Origin: Microbotryum silenes-acaulis
Taxonomy: Eukaryota; Basidiomycota; Microbotryomycetes; Microbotryales; Microbotryaceae
Assembly (NCBI GenBank): GCA_003665825.1
Contig: QPFY01000012.1
Location: 1-64,000, forward strand
DNA: 64,000 nucleotides
Direction: 5' to 3'
Below, one piece after another: positions 33,364 through 46,755 of the stretch. The position numbers and the translations under genes are program-made. The notes under the pieces are model-generated. The model saw only the letters and a program-made list of their open reading frames with translations, had not been told where the DNA came from and did not search any database. Position 1 is the first letter of the stretch, and each line of letters starts with the position of its first letter.

Positions 33364-36300
33364 TCACCTTAACGAACTAAGCACCGTCTTCCTCGCTCTG
33401 ACCCTCGGTCGACTGGTCGATAACCTCGGTGTTTTGGGGAAAAGATCTACCCCATTCTGATCGACCAATCCCTGCGCCTCCAAAATGACCTGCTCCTTCT
33501 TGACCCTCAACTTTCCAACCTCTTTGATCCCCTCCAACTTTCTCCTCGTCAAATCAAATTGATCTTGCCTAGTCGTGATCGTCGCGTAATCTTCATCATC
33601 CTCTTCGCGTCGCTCCACGACCTTCCCACTTTTTTGAGCGAGTTCCTTGAGTTGCCCATTGAGGAACGAGATATCTACAGCTTGACTCAACACGCTCGGA
33701 CGTCTTTTCCTCAAAGCGAGTCGAGGAGGTAAAGCCGTGAAAGGTGAACGATCCTCAATTTCCTCTTTTACCGAATCTCGAAGTACGGCAAAGACGGGTA
33801 CAGGCCCCCTCTTCATCTTCGTCGTCGGCATCGTCGTGACTTTGATCGTCTTGTTCCTCAACGAGTTCGTATCAAACTCCACCTGATCCCGTTTCTCAAC
33901 GATTTTTTCAGGTGAAGAAATTTCGTCGAATCCTGGCGAAAGGATAGGTGAAGTATTCTTCGCATCACTTGGTGATAGCGAAGGTGAAGGGGTTGAATCG
34001 AGCATTGATGAAGTACGTGAATATCGATCCGTTCCAGCTCGGTATCGAATTCGAGAGGCGTGTAAGAAATCAAAAATGGCTTGCATCCCGATAGGGAGCT
34101 TGAAATCTGTTTTTTTGAGAGGTGAAAAAAAAAAATTACAAAACAAAAGTTAAGGGTCGGGGTTGGGTTCGGGTTCGGGTTCGGGTTCGAAAAAAGTAGT
34201 TGAATAAATTAGGACTTACTTGTCAAAGCCTCCCTCGAACGATCGGTATCGATCCATCTTGATCTTGATCGACGAAGTTCGTCTTCGGCTTCGTAGATGT
34301 AATGAACCCATTCCCGACGACGGACGTAAGGCTCCTCCTCCTCCTCCTCTTCTTCTTCTTCTTCTTCCGCGAGCTCATAGTCATGCTGCGCCTCACCGAG
34401 CACGTTTTCGAACGTGGGACCGACGTCAACATCAAGCACAGGAATGATGGGTGCTCTTCCACTCGACTCTACGACCCCATCAATAAGCGTCCGAGCAATT
34501 CCATCCGTCGCCGTCGTCGGTGACAACGAAAGCCTATACTTCAACTCTTCTTCCAACCTCTTCGACGCCACCTCAAGATCTTTAACCGAATCCATGATCT
34601 TTGATTCGAACACCTTTTTAACGGGTGAAGTTTCAACCGAAGAGGACCAAGTTTCACGATCATCCTCTACGATCGTTTCTTGAATGAAAGTGGACGCTCT
34701 TAAACTTTGTCGATTCGTACTTTGATGAATCGATTTCGCTCGAATGGTGACCATCGGTGGACGAGAATGATAGTCAATTTCGAGTTGCGCTAAATCTAAT
34801 GAAGAAGGTCGGGTTCGGTCATGTTCAAGTTCGAATTGGGTAGTCGAGGCGAAGGAGGAACCGACGCTTGAACGTGGATCGTGATCCGAATCGGAAGGTT
34901 CGCTCGATGGTGAAGAAGGAGGGGAAACTTCTTCAGCGATTGACGTGGGAGCTTGTTCCTCGTGATGTTCGCTCGACCGAGTCACGTCACGAATGCAGCG
35001 TGGCGAAGAGCTTGGTGACACCTGCGCCGCTACTTCTTCATCCTCGTTAGTCGACTCGCCTCGTCGTCGGGCATTGAAGCGCTCGAGTGGGCTGAACTGC
35101 TTCGAGAATGGATCGACCTTCTTCACCGGGGACAAGGATTGTGACCGATCACCAAAGTTCGATACCGTCGCACTTGTCGCCAAGTCACGCTTGCCAACAC
35201 TCGAAGCGGACACGGACGAAGGGAATTCGAAAGCGGGTGCGAGAGGTGGTGAAAGTTTGGTAAGCATAGGGATTCTCCTCGACCTAGGAACAGGACAAGG
35301 TGAGCTCGTGATTGAAGATATACTGAGATTGGTCGATCGACTACTCTGCGCCATCGAATGATTCGTCTGATCGGGACCATTGCTACTCCCCGAATCGCGT
35401 TGGCCGAATTCGGACTCTGAGAATTCGTCGACTTCGGCGAAAGCGCTCTCGATCGATCGTCCGCCTAGAATGAGCACCGATCTCGCTCGATCTTGTGAGT
35501 ACCTGACCAGAGATTGACGTAGGTTGTTCAAAGGCTTGCGGCGACTCGCAGGGGAAGGGGAAGCGCTGACGCCTTCGAGGGGTTCACCTTCGCTGGAGCC
35601 GTCTTCGGATTGTGCGAGAGAGCCGAGCGTACGGGTCATTGGGCGACCGACGAGATCTCGCTCGACGGAGGGAGGTGGGGAAGTAGCAGCGATGAGTGAG
35701 GTCAGGGAGAGTTCGACGTCCAGTGAGTCGAGCATTTTTTCTCCAACCTGTGCAATCGGGGATTCGTCCTCGTCAGTAATCTGATTTCGAACAGGCCCCC
35801 CCTCTCGAAATCGTGAGGAGATTTCTCCGCAACTCACCGTTGGTCTCTCCATCGTCAAATAATCCTCGAGACTCTCGCGAAGCTTGGGAAGTCGATCGAC
35901 GGGAGAATCGGGGGATGAAGAGGCACTCATCTTTCCACGAAGAAGTATAGCCTGCAACACCGCACCGGCTGTTGTGACTCGGCCGCTGAAGCTCGAGTCG
36001 GTTGAGTTCGGAGAAGCATCGGCGCGCAAATTCGGCACGTTGCAAAATTTCGCCTCGTCGGAGCGCTCCGAGTCCGTATTGAGCATGTAGTCCATCGTCC
36101 TTGTACCAAGCGCAATGAAAGAAGGCCCTTCGACGACTTCGTCCTCCCCATCGCTACTCGAATGATCGGACTCAGGAGCTTCGGCTAATTCGACCGCATC
36201 GTCCAACTTGCAAGAGCGCAAAGAGTTTGAAGCCGAAGCGCGACCCTCGATTTCGTCGAACGGGTTCGGTTGACCGATCGCCGAATCTCGTGAACCAGCT

Positions 36301-39238
36301 TGAGGAGCATACCGCACGGCATCGAACGTGCCGATGATGCCGAATTCGGGCACATGGATTTGGTTCGGTTCTTCTTCTGGGTCGTAGACTCCTACATCGA
36401 TCTCGGAAATGTGTTCGGTGACGGATTGGATGAGCGTTTGTAGATCATCGGGCACGTCGGCGACGATAGGATCGAGGGACTCGAGGGAGTCGAGTGATCC
36501 GAGGCCTGGAGCACGAATGACGATGGGAAGGTGGCGACGGAGAGAAGCAGAGAGATCGCCGTCATATTTCTCGTCGGGGGAGAGGGTAGGCGCGACTCGA
36601 ACGGACACATCTTCGGTGTCGTCGAGGGAGGAAAGAAGTTCGGCTAGATCGGTCGTCGCTCCCCGAGTTTCACGGATGCCTAATGCAGGGAAAGAGTGGA
36701 TTTTCAAGAGTCAGTTTTTCTCCAATTGAACGAAGTGGAAATAGCTCTGTGTATCGTACCTTCTGTCGCGGGTTCGTGCTCCATGACAATGACTTGCTCG
36801 GGTCCCATCGCTCGCTTCTTCGGCGGAGACGCGATGAGAACCTCCAAGCCCCGGTGGGCCGGAAGAGGGAGACCGCGCTCGGACTTGACCGGCGAACTCG
36901 ACGCCGTCTCGGAGGGAAGCAGATCACGGAATCGAGCAGGCGATGGCGACCTGAACGAACGAGCTGACCGGTTTGAGGGGGACGAGTCGAGCAGAGTGGT
37001 CGCGTCAGGATCCGAGTCAGAGACCGTCAAAGTCGCCGAGGTGGGACGAGGCTCAGGTGACGGCGCCGAGGGAGGTAGAGAATCCGTCGAATCAGAGACA
37101 ACCGACACGTGCTCAACCTCAACGCTGCCTTTCAGATCCATTTCAACGATTTGGATGACCTCGTCCTGTCTTGAAACGGCGACGATAGGTTGAGGAGCAC
37201 TCGAGCGACGCCCCGAAGGAACGGGAATGAGGCTGCGTCGGCGTCGCGTGATTGAGGAGCGGCGACGCGCGGGCGAGTCTTTGCCGACGAGAACTTGACC
37301 ACCAAAAGTTGCAGTGTAGGGCTCAATGTCGGGAGTGATGGGTCGTTGGGGTCGTATTGGGATTCTGCCACTTGTGCTGTTGGGACGAAGTGTCGCATTC
37401 GGAAAGATGGAGGAGATGGGGATGCGCGTCGGCAACGCCGTCGAGTCGACCTGGATCGCCCCTGTCAGGTCCTCGGGTACGCGGACCTTTTCGGCGCGGT
37501 GAACGACCGCATTCGCGAAAGCGTCGTTGGCGTCATCGCGAGGGGTCGAAGTTAGAGCCCCCCGCCTCATCGATCGATTGAACAGCTTGGAGAACGTCCT
37601 CTTGACCGAACTCTCTTTCGATGATGCCGACAAGTTCGACTCGCGCTTCGAGAAAGGGCTCGAGCTACTCTCCGTTGCACTGGACGAGACGGGCGAGCAG
37701 AGGCCCGCGGCTTCGGACGAGCGAGCACCATTGAATGCGAACGACTTGAGTCGTGCGGGGATCCGACTACCCTGAAGTCGAGAGAAAGAAGCTCGGCTTG
37801 CGACGCTCGGCTCGCTGGACTCGTTGTTGTAGAACCCAGCGCTGGCGAGGCTCGGTCGAGTCTTTGCGGAAGCTTGATTGCGACCTTGAGACAGCTTCGC
37901 AGACGAGACCGAGCCGTGAGCCTTTTGCGAAGGCGTTGACTCGGTCACCGCGGCGAGCCTGCCCGTCCATTTTGTACCAAACGCAATCGTCGATGAGCGG
38001 GTCGGGATCGATGACTTGTTCGCGGCTCGGCGCGCCATGATGTTCCTGATCGAGGTCGCTTGACCGAACGAGCGCGCACCTCTAGAGAGCAGTGTTTCAC
38101 CCACAAGAGGTCGAGCTCGCGATTCGGCCGAAGAAGCCGAGAACTTGGACATGGGTTCGTTCGGGACCTCGAGCAGTTGGGGAAGTTCATCGAGGCGTCG
38201 GTGGGGACTGGTGAGGAGATCGCCGTACGACGCCGACTTGCGAGGTCCGAGGCGCTTGGGAGGTGAAATGGAGGCCAAGTTGACGACGGGAGCGTCGAAC
38301 CTCGATTCGTGAAGACGCTCAGAACCGATTCGAGCCGCATGCGGAGGCGAGGTCATGAGGTTGAGTGGAATCGATCGCGACTTGTGGAGACACCGAGGTC
38401 GCTCGTCATTCGAGCCGTCCTCGCCGCTCTCGTCGCCGTGGAGGCCCGAGTCAATGGAGTCCATGGCCCGATGATGCCCACCCCCCTGGCCCGCACGTCG
38501 AGTGAATGTCGGATCGTTCGCCCACTTGCGAGTCATGGCGAATTGATCATGGTGCAGCGTTGCTTGACTCGGCGCGCGACTCGGCTCAAAGCGATACACC
38601 CGTTTTTGCTCGTCGAGTCGAGTGCGACGACTTTCACGAAGAGCGTCCTGCGCTCGTTGGATCGACGTGCGAAAGGGGGTGTCCGCGTCCATCAAGAGCG
38701 ATCGGCCAAAGTCGTCGATATCGGGACCGGTGCTGGGAGAAGGTGCGATCATTTTCTCATCGCTTGAAGAGCCTACCACGCCACCGATTGAGGTGTCGAA
38801 AGGGTGAGTCGATGACTGCACATCGATCTTGGTCGAGTAAGCCCAAGTCGGCGAGTCGGTCATGATTGAGCTCCGCTGCTGATCGGTCGGTCTTCGCGGC
38901 GTCTCGTCAGATTCGAGCTCGTGCACGGGCGTGACTGCGGCTGCGACTGAGGCGAGGGAAAGTGAAGTTCGAGGCGATGGCGGAGGCGGGGTGAGGACGA
39001 TCGACGGAGTCGTGAGCACGGTCGTGCCCGTGCCGCTGCAGCTGACGGCCGAGGACGAAGTTCGAGAGGAGGAGGAGTGCGATGGTGTTACAGAGGCCGT
39101 TCGTTTGCGTCGTAAAAAAAAGTGTCGAAGCCGCTCGATGACGTGGAAGGTGGTGGACGAGCGGGGCGAACGCGGCGGCGTGGGAGGCTGCAGACGCGAA
39201 CTCGGCACGGTCGAGTTGAGTGAAGCCACGGTGAGCAA
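33364..39238 (-). CDS. Very large Ser/Asp/Glu-rich protein, unknown
   Basis: I do not recognise the family. Three main exons join in phase (39238-36760, 36679-34220 and 34106-33364), giving about 1,890 residues. A further 90-nt in-frame intron is likely at 35837-35748. The product is rich in Ser, Thr, Pro and acidic residues, with many SP/TP and RxxS sites, which suggests a heavily phosphorylated, largely disordered protein. There is a run of about eleven Glu (near 34320-34370) just before the segment YVRRREWVHYIYEAEDELRR. The last exon is more ordered (KLPIGMQAIFDFLHASRIRY, then a predicted coiled segment around FLNGQLKELAQK and RRKLEGIKEVGKLRVKKEQV). A cell-cortex, cytoskeletal or septation scaffold would fit, but this is a guess. 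Confidence 0.8.
34165..34189 (+). repeat. (GGGTTC)4 in an intron
   Basis: Four units of GGGTTC inside the last intron of the large gene. It looks telomere-like, but the hexamer is not the canonical TTAGGG and it is short and interstitial. Confidence 0.85.
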
Positions 39239-40051
39239 CGCGATTCGAGGCCGAAGCGAAAGAAAGGGTCGTTTCAGAGGAAGGAGACAAGTCGTTATAG
39301 GTTCGTATAGGAAGCTTCGTCAAACCCGTGGGTTCATGGGTGTTGTTTTTGGGGATTTGTGGTGGGTGTTTTCTGTTTCGTTACGCGGCGTGCTGCAAAT
39401 GAGGCGCGTAGGGTCAACGTCAGGTAAGTCGCCCCTGACGCCGACGCCGATCGCAAGGTACGTGCCGAGCCACTCACAAGGGATCGTCAACCTTTCGTTA
39501 TTTCACGCTGGACACACACACACACACAAAAGTCGTACAGTCGTGATATGCTAGCCGAGTCGTCAAGGGGGCCGTCGAAGTGAAGACTCAAGAGCCGAAG
39601 AGCGGCAGTTGTTTTGAATTCCGTTAAGAGGGCTCGCGCGCGTCGCGTAGCCGTTTCAGACAGGAGGCACTTGGCTGTTTCTGGTTCGACCTCGGGGGGG
39701 GGGGTCTCCTGAGCACGTCTCGGTTGCGCATCGCCGATCGTGGCTATCAGTCCACCCGATTCAGCTTTCCGCCAATTCTGTCTTCGCTACGATGTGCGAA
39801 TTTTGCAGCGAATGCAATCCGAATGTGCAATTTAATAACTTAAGGTCAGGAAGCGACTAATCCGGAAAGCGAGCACAAGAACGCTGAAAGATGCGAGGGT
39901 ATGAACGAGATGTAATAAATACGACAAGGGATCCAACGACTGGGTGATGCGACAGTACTACGCGACATAAAGAAAAAGAGAAATAGTGTCTGTGCGGGAG
40001 AGGATGGAAGGCGGCGAGGTGCGCGCGGAACGTGGAACGATGAGCGGAGTT
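39239..40051. other. Spacer with simple repeats
   Basis: Upstream region of the large gene and downstream region of the kinase gene. It contains a short (CA)n run near 39512-39527 and a G10 tract near 39696-39706. No gene was found. Confidence 0.5.
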
Positions 40052-41426
40052 TTATGATCGCATTCGCATCCATGGGTGATCGCAAAGGCGTTCGAGGGTG
40101 ATGCGCTCATCGACGTCGAGGGCGAAGCATTGGTCGAGCAAATCGTTCGCGGCGGCGGAGAGGTTAGAATTGAGCTCGCGGTTGCGCTGAGCACGGCGGA
40201 TGTGATGGCGAGTAGGGAAGGGCGTCGAGCCGGTCAGGAGAATGTGCAGCAACACGCCGAGAGACCACACCTCGGCGGGGAAAGGGTGATAAGGCACCTT
40301 GTCGAGTGTTTCCGGAGATGCAGAAGAGACGGTTCCGAAGAAGCGGTCGCACATCGGGACGGGCTCCGACGTGCGAAAGTGAAGTGCCGAGCCAAAGTCG
40401 ATAATCTTGACGCAGCCTGCGGCATCAACGACGACTGATGGGCACCAAGCAGATGGGAGGTCAGTCTTCTGACAATCATAGAAACCATCTCCCCAGAAAT
40501 AGTACACTTCACTAACTTACTGTTCTCGTCCTTGAGGTCGCGGTGCGTGATGCCTCTCTTCCTCAGATCGTAGACCGCGTCGGCGATCTGCGCGAAAAGG
40601 AATCGGGCGGTCGGCTCGTTGAAGTGCGAGTGCTGCTCAATGCATTCAAACAGGTCTGACGACGAGCTCCGGCGCATCATCGGCATCGAACGGGCCATGG
40701 TGGCCGATTGGGGCTTGGGCTCGAGCGAAGTGAGCGACAAGGAGTTGAGGGCCGAAGACCGTCGGATCGGCGTGGGGCGGGAGATCCGCGGAGATTCATG
40801 CAACGAAGAGGCCATCATTTCGGAGGATCGCGGCGAGTTCGCTTGGGCGGCGATGTCGGAGGAAGAAGGCAGCGAGTGTAGGGGGAAGGATGCTGTCGGT
40901 GGTGTGAGGGGCGGTGAGGGAGGAAAGGGAATTGGCACGATCGACCCGACGTGGTTGCTCGACGGCTTAAGCCAGGGCGAGCCGTGATGCTCCATAACCT
41001 GCGAGTGGGTGCGGAAAGGTGGGCGTGATGCATCAGAAAATCATATTCCCCATCTTGACGCAGGAAAGGCAAGAAGCGTATTGTGCTCACAAGATAGAAA
41101 TAGTCGTCATCGGCGAAAAGGTCGAGGTACTCGACAACGCCGCGGTGCCGCGCCTGGCGAAGGACGTAGGCCTCGAGCGGTAGCACGATCGTACCGTCCT
41201 CCCACATGTCGAGCCCCTCCGAGGCCTCCCATCGGGCTCGAACAATGGATTCGCGAGCCATGCGATTTTTTAGGATAAGCTTGATCGCAACTTGGCGGCC
41301 GTCCGCACGACGAGTGGCCTTGCACACCCATCCGAAGCCGCCACTGCCGATCAGCTCCTCGAGCTGGTAGTGCGAATGGAAGACTGAGCCGGGAGGCGGC
41401 GACGAGGAAGGGTCGACGGCGCTCAT
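40052..41426 (-). CDS. Ser/Thr protein kinase, CAMK/PASK-like
   Basis: Three exons (41426-41091, 40998-40521, 40434-40052) give 398 residues. The kinase domain has a Gly loop (IGSGGFGWV), the VAIKLI Lys, HRDLKDEN, IDFGSAL, a modified APE (SASPETL) and EVWSLGVLLHILL, so it should be active. Between beta-strand 5 and helix D there is an insertion of about 110 residues rich in Ser and Pro (from the exon 2 start to RRSSSSDLFECIEQ). The catalytic core is closest by eye to PAS kinase and Ran1-type fungal kinases, but no PAS domain is encoded. Start chosen: MSAVDPSSSP, just before the Gly loop region; an upstream extension in the same frame lacks conserved sequence. The target is unknown. Confidence 0.88.
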
Positions 41427-44400
41427 GTCGTGTTTTGAGGGTCGACAGTGGGTAAGAAGGAGGTGGATGCTTCGCAAAGGGATGTAGCAAGGGTAAGAGA
41501 TGCTGGCCGCTCGATGCGACCGGAGCGGATCAGAAGCGGCGACGATGATTTGAGAAAAGCGCCGGCGGTTATCTGGCGGTGGACTGGCGCCGGAGCTACG
41601 GTTGGATCGCGGACGACTCGGAACGTTCACTTCGAAAGCGGTTTTTGAGGGAATAAATGAACGGGATGAAAAAACTGCCGAGCAATGCAATGAGAAACGA
41701 AGTTGTAGTTGGTGATGGAGAAGTGGAATCGTGCAGCGAAGAAAGGGGGGGAGAGAGAGAGAGCAGGTGGGAAGGTGGAAATAATTGGGCGCCAATGAGG
41801 GAGGGACGATGTGGGGTGTCCGTCGGTCGAGGGTGTGTGATCGCACCAATTTCTGCGAAGCGGGTGGGCGAGTGAGAGCCCATTCTTGGGAGTCCGCCGC
41901 GGGCGACGTCGACGGCGAATAAACCGAAGATCATCTCTCGCCTTCTCTGTGGCCCATTTAGCGGTAGCCGAAAGCTGATGCAACGTGGCTTTACATCTTC
42001 GGACCTAAGTGGCACGTGAAGCGAAAACAGATCTCCCGGTCCCCTCGGAAGCAATTCCTCGTACCTCAAACCTTTGCAAGCAAGGGTCTCGGGTTTCGAG
42101 GCCTCGACGCGCTGAAGCCAGGTGCCCCCCCACCCGAGGGCGGAACCGAAAGCTTCCTTGCCACTTTCTGCATTCTGGCCACGCGCGCGTGTGCTCGCGC
42201 GCCTGACGCTCGGCTCAAGGCACAGAACCTCGACGTCCGTCGTCGCGAGGTTGGTATTGAACTTTCGGATGCACGAGGACCCTGAATGTACTTGTTCTAT
42301 TCCCTATTCAAGAAGTGCTGTAAATACCTACATGAGCGCCTACCTAGTCACCGGCCTCGCTTTCTATAGCAGCAAAATGGGGAGTGCCGAGAGATAATCA
42401 CACTCGCGTCGTCACGCACCCGACGAAAGTTGACGCGTCGAGACGGCGCGCGGCGGACGCCGGCGGCTACCACGGAGCAGTGCGAGGTCGTGGCCGATGC
42501 ATACCTGGGTACAATTGCACACTTGGTGGACTTTACCAAAATGCAACATTCAATTATAAGCCGCAGCTCTAGATATAATTGAAAAGCTCGTTGAGCTTGA
42601 GTAGCTCGTGTGCGCCTCGTCGGATCTGAGAATCGTCCTGGACGTGTAAATTGCTGTGCCGGCCTGAGACAACCAAACGGCAAAACCAAACTACGACTAC
42701 GGTACCTGGGCCGCAGCATGCAGCCATCTGAATCTTGTCCACATGACTACCTAGCTAGCTACAGAGAAAGTCGCGACATTGAGACGACCTTACTTTTGAG
42801 GGTCCTGGATAGCATGAGCACACCGGTGTCCTCTCGCATAAAGTGAAAACTCACCGCCGCCGAGGCTCGACAGTGGGTACCTGACCAGAGTGGTGCTCAG
42901 TAGATAGGTAGGCACATAAGGCATCCTAGAACTTGTAGATTGAAGCTTGAATGGGGTGGATTCTAAAAAACATCGGAGCTTCCAGCGCCATCAGATCGAG
43001 CCAAATCTGGAACCGAGCGTAATTAAGCCAACCGCGCAGCCAGGTAGATCCGTGCCGCTAGGGGCTAGACGTTCGACTCGCGGCGGTTCCGCTTCATTCA
43101 TGAGAAATGTCAGGCACCTAAGTGCCAACTGAGTTCGCGGCGGCGCACTTAGTTTCAGATGAGATCATAGTGTCGTTTGCCAATTCAGAGTCAGCTTGCT
43201 TCGTCAAAAGATTGCCCAGGTCGAGTTGGATCACCCGACTATCGTCGACAACGACCTGCGCTCATTAGAGGCCCATTGTACTGCAGGGCTTTTGGCTCGC
43301 ATCCGTAACCATTGCATTCTCATATAAATTGCTGTTTTCTTGTCCCGCAACATAGGTATGCTCGCTGCTTCAGCCGCGATTCAGTGTCAAGTTTGAGACG
43401 TCGAGACTTGAATCGTGCTGAACGTGAAAACGAGCTCGAGCAACAGCTTGCGCTTTTTTCGCAAGAGTCCTGGCACGCGCCTGCCAGCGGTAGGTAAGTA
43501 GGAACCATTATGATGTTCCTATACTTCCTCGACCAAGCTCTTTATGAGTTCTCTTGGACGTTCCAGGTGTCAGCGACGCTCCTCAGTTCACAATGCTCTC
43601 TCGTTCAACGGACTTTCATTTTTCAGCGCGGCGGGAGTCTCCAATGGCCGGCGCTTCCGAAGGCAAAAAGTGTTCGACTCCGGGGCTCCAGATGCTCGAC
43701 AGCACTACAGAATTGAAACATGGGCGGCTGTAAGTGAGGAAGCTCTCTTCCGTGGTGATCGGGTGAACGGGTACATAATGTGCCGTACATACCGTCCTCG
43801 ACTGGCCATGGGTGACGGGAAGGGACTGGATTGTGCTTGGCGCGTCTGTCTCACTCGCGTTGATTGCGCCCCGCTTACGCGCCCGTGGGCGGGTCCAGAG
43901 CCCGGTCGGAATGGGCTCCTTGATGTCAACTACGAGTAACATCGGCTATCGCATGAGGCCAACCAGCCTACATAGGTACCTAGTACTGGGCAATAAGCGT
44001 TTGCTCGCTACCCCAAAAATCGAACTTATTCATGAAGAGGGGACCTGCCGACTCGAGTCGACCAACGAGGTCTCTTCGTGCTAAGCGAGCCCTCACGCGA
44101 GCATGTGCACGGACGACGGTTCGCGTCAGCCGAGGGGAAAGGGGTCTAAAAAATTTGACCAAGGCCTAGCGAATGTCAAAGTTCACAAAGGCGTGTCAAC
44201 GCTAGTCGTCCATCTTCCAGGTGTTCTGCCGACCTCCCTGCCAACCTCTAGTCGCTGGCGAAGCTTTTGACTACGGTGTCGTCACAGTGCATACATTCAG
44301 CTGGTGTGTCTCACGTGTCTCGCGCAGCTCAACGTTCAACCAACCCGCGCGCCAGCGGCCTAAGTAGGTGCCGCGGCCCTGTCAGCATATGGCGAAAGTC

Positions 44401-46755
44401 GCGGTCGGCGCAAGATAACCACGACAAGGGTTTTTTTCCACTACCTGCCTACCTAATTTTGGAAAGCAAGCCCTAGAAGTTGGAGATACGCTTAAATAAA
44501 AGGGGCCCGCTCTGACTGACGGACTGTTCATCAATGGCCGGGACTACTAAATGCGAGACTCGCACGCGAGAGCGCAGGCGCCGAGCTCGAGCGCTTTGTC
44601 GAGCTGCCGGGTGAGGATCCGTCGGCTCAATGCAACAGAAACATTTGCATCATTACTTTGAATGACCTCTGCAATCAAGAAAAGGCTTCACTTATAATCC
44701 GAGTTGGTGCTCATACAGCGTGTAACAATTTTTTCAATTCGCTTCGAGGAGCGAAAAGAGAACCGCCCGGCCGCCGCCGATCTTGACCGTTGACGTGGAG
44801 CTACGTGGTGGCGACGGGATCGTGCCTTTTGGCAGACGCCCGCTGGCGCTTTTGAGCTGCAATGGGTTCCCGTGCTTGACTGCTCGAGTCTCGAGCTCGA
44901 CTCGAGCAAGACTTTGGTCTCTGAATCTCCAATATGTGGGGATGGGAGAACCCAGATTTTAGAGACCAAGGTAAACTGTATTATGGTGACACCAACGCAA
45001 GTTTCCAAGCTAGGTAGGTGGGGTGATAGGGCTAAGGGAGGTGACGTTACTAGTTAGGAAGCGTACTAGTGGGCACCGGGACCCTTGGCCTGGTGGACTG
45101 ATGCCCTACAAGCCCGTCGCTCGGCTTGGAAATTGGGTCGACGTCGTTGCCTATCCAGCCGACAGAGATTTCCTTCACCGCAGCACACTCTCTGGAATAG
45201 GTCTATCAACTTCCAGATGGCTTAAACTTATAACTTGCACCATCTATGTGCAGCAGCTATATCACGCTGGGGTGGAAATCCGAGGTAGATCGCGAGAAAC
45301 TGAGGTTCAAGCTCGATGTATGCGCTGGCGCGGAAGGACATTGCAATCGCCAATTCTGCATCACAGCCGCCAGTCAAGGCAGCGTCTGTACGTACTTTGG
45401 GCGTCTAGAACGTCTTATACAAGTACCTACCTCAGGAAGGTCGACCAGCGCTCAGAGGGCCAAAGCACTTGGTGCCGAGGGGGAAAAAGTACAATTAAAA
45501 AAAACGTGTCGAGAGCCAGCCAGCACAGACGATCGGTGTCCGGGGAAAGTCCGTGTCACATTCGCATTACTGGCTAGGCCCCAATTTCTCGTAAAGCAGG
45601 TGTGTACCTGGACTATTAGACCTCCCACCCGCCGTGGTTACAGTTAAAAGCTATCTCGATCCCACTTGGAGCGAGTCCGATATGTCTTGCGATCCGATAC
45701 ATGTCCCCAATCCAACCAGGGCATACGTCGCGACGTGCCGTCACATTTCAGTCTTGGCACTCTTGCCCGTTGGCGGGCGACCCGCTGGCCTCGCGGAACG
45801 GCTACAACTGGGGTGGAAGTGTGCTTTTACCCTGGAGAATCGATCTGCCTGATCGGGGAGTATCATCAATCGCATTCAACTCCCATGCGGAATCAGCATA
45901 CTGCCGTCGGAACAATTAGGATTGTAGGTCCGTGCCCGTGAGCTCGAGTAACACGCGCGACCCGACAATTACCTGTTTCGCTCGAAGCCCAGTCGGCTGG
46001 TACTTTCACGTAGAGTTGGCATTACTAGTAGTCGTTCTAAACTATGTCTACATATGAGAATTCGCGTTGAGCTGACTTCCTTTCGATTGGGCTGGCGTTT
46101 GCTCTCAAGTAGATCGAATTTTCGGCCTTCATAGTTCCCATTGCCTGTGGAGGGAGAACATTCGCCCCGTCTTATATTGCCGCAGAATACCTTCTCGATG
46201 AACGACAATGATGCTCTGGCGATCTCCCGAAAAAATCGGCCTTAGCAGAGCACCTTACTTGAACCGCGCTCACCAATGGTGAAAAATTGCGTTGCCGATG
46301 CGCCAGTACCCCAAGCCCCTGTACAAGTCGATCTCGACGTGCGCAAGTGTTCCCGCGCAGTTGGAACAACTCGCTGATCGTTCTATTGAGCCCTACCTAA
46401 GTCTTCTTACCTGAGCAATAACATCGGCTAGACGCACCATCACTCCGGAACTCGGAGACTCGCCCACCCTTTCTGCACGGCACGGAAAGCCATAACAAAT
46501 CGTCTCCTCGACGCGGCCCGTCGATACACCTGCCCACAGAACGTGGCAGTCGAGCCAGCCAGCGGTGCCTAGCCATCTGCTGTCCCACAAGCTGAGATTT
46601 CCGCTATAAAAACAGAGAACACGCAATTTGAGCCATTGAGAGACGCTCGTCAAGACTAAGGCACACCTGACTCCGTCCTGCGGCGAAAGTCAACCACAAC
46701 AAAAAACCTAGCTCCGGCCCGACCCTGCGGGCGCGCGACCGCAACCAAGTGCGGA
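41427..46755. other. Gene-poor stretch
   Basis: Over 5 kb without a gene that I can support on either strand. ORFs are short, their translations show no family signature and splice patterns do not link them. Codon-like structure seen in the neighbours is missing. A CTCGAG-rich imperfect palindrome lies near 44875-44910. The first several hundred bases hold the kinase promoter. Decayed mobile DNA or non-coding RNA genes cannot be excluded. Confidence 0.5.

Noticed and set aside
34165..34189. Interstitial telomere repeat
   Set aside because: The unit GGGTTC is not a known telomere repeat of this group, there are only four units and it sits in an intron.
34209..39238. Two separate minus-strand genes starting at 39238 and 36707
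   Set aside because: GTACGA donor at 36759 and TTAG acceptor at 36680 join the frames in phase, so one gene is more likely.
41427..41849. N-terminal extension of the kinase frame up to 41849
   Set aside because: The extension is low-complexity Leu/Pro/Ser-rich and ends far from conserved sequence; the Met at 41426 lies close to the Gly loop.
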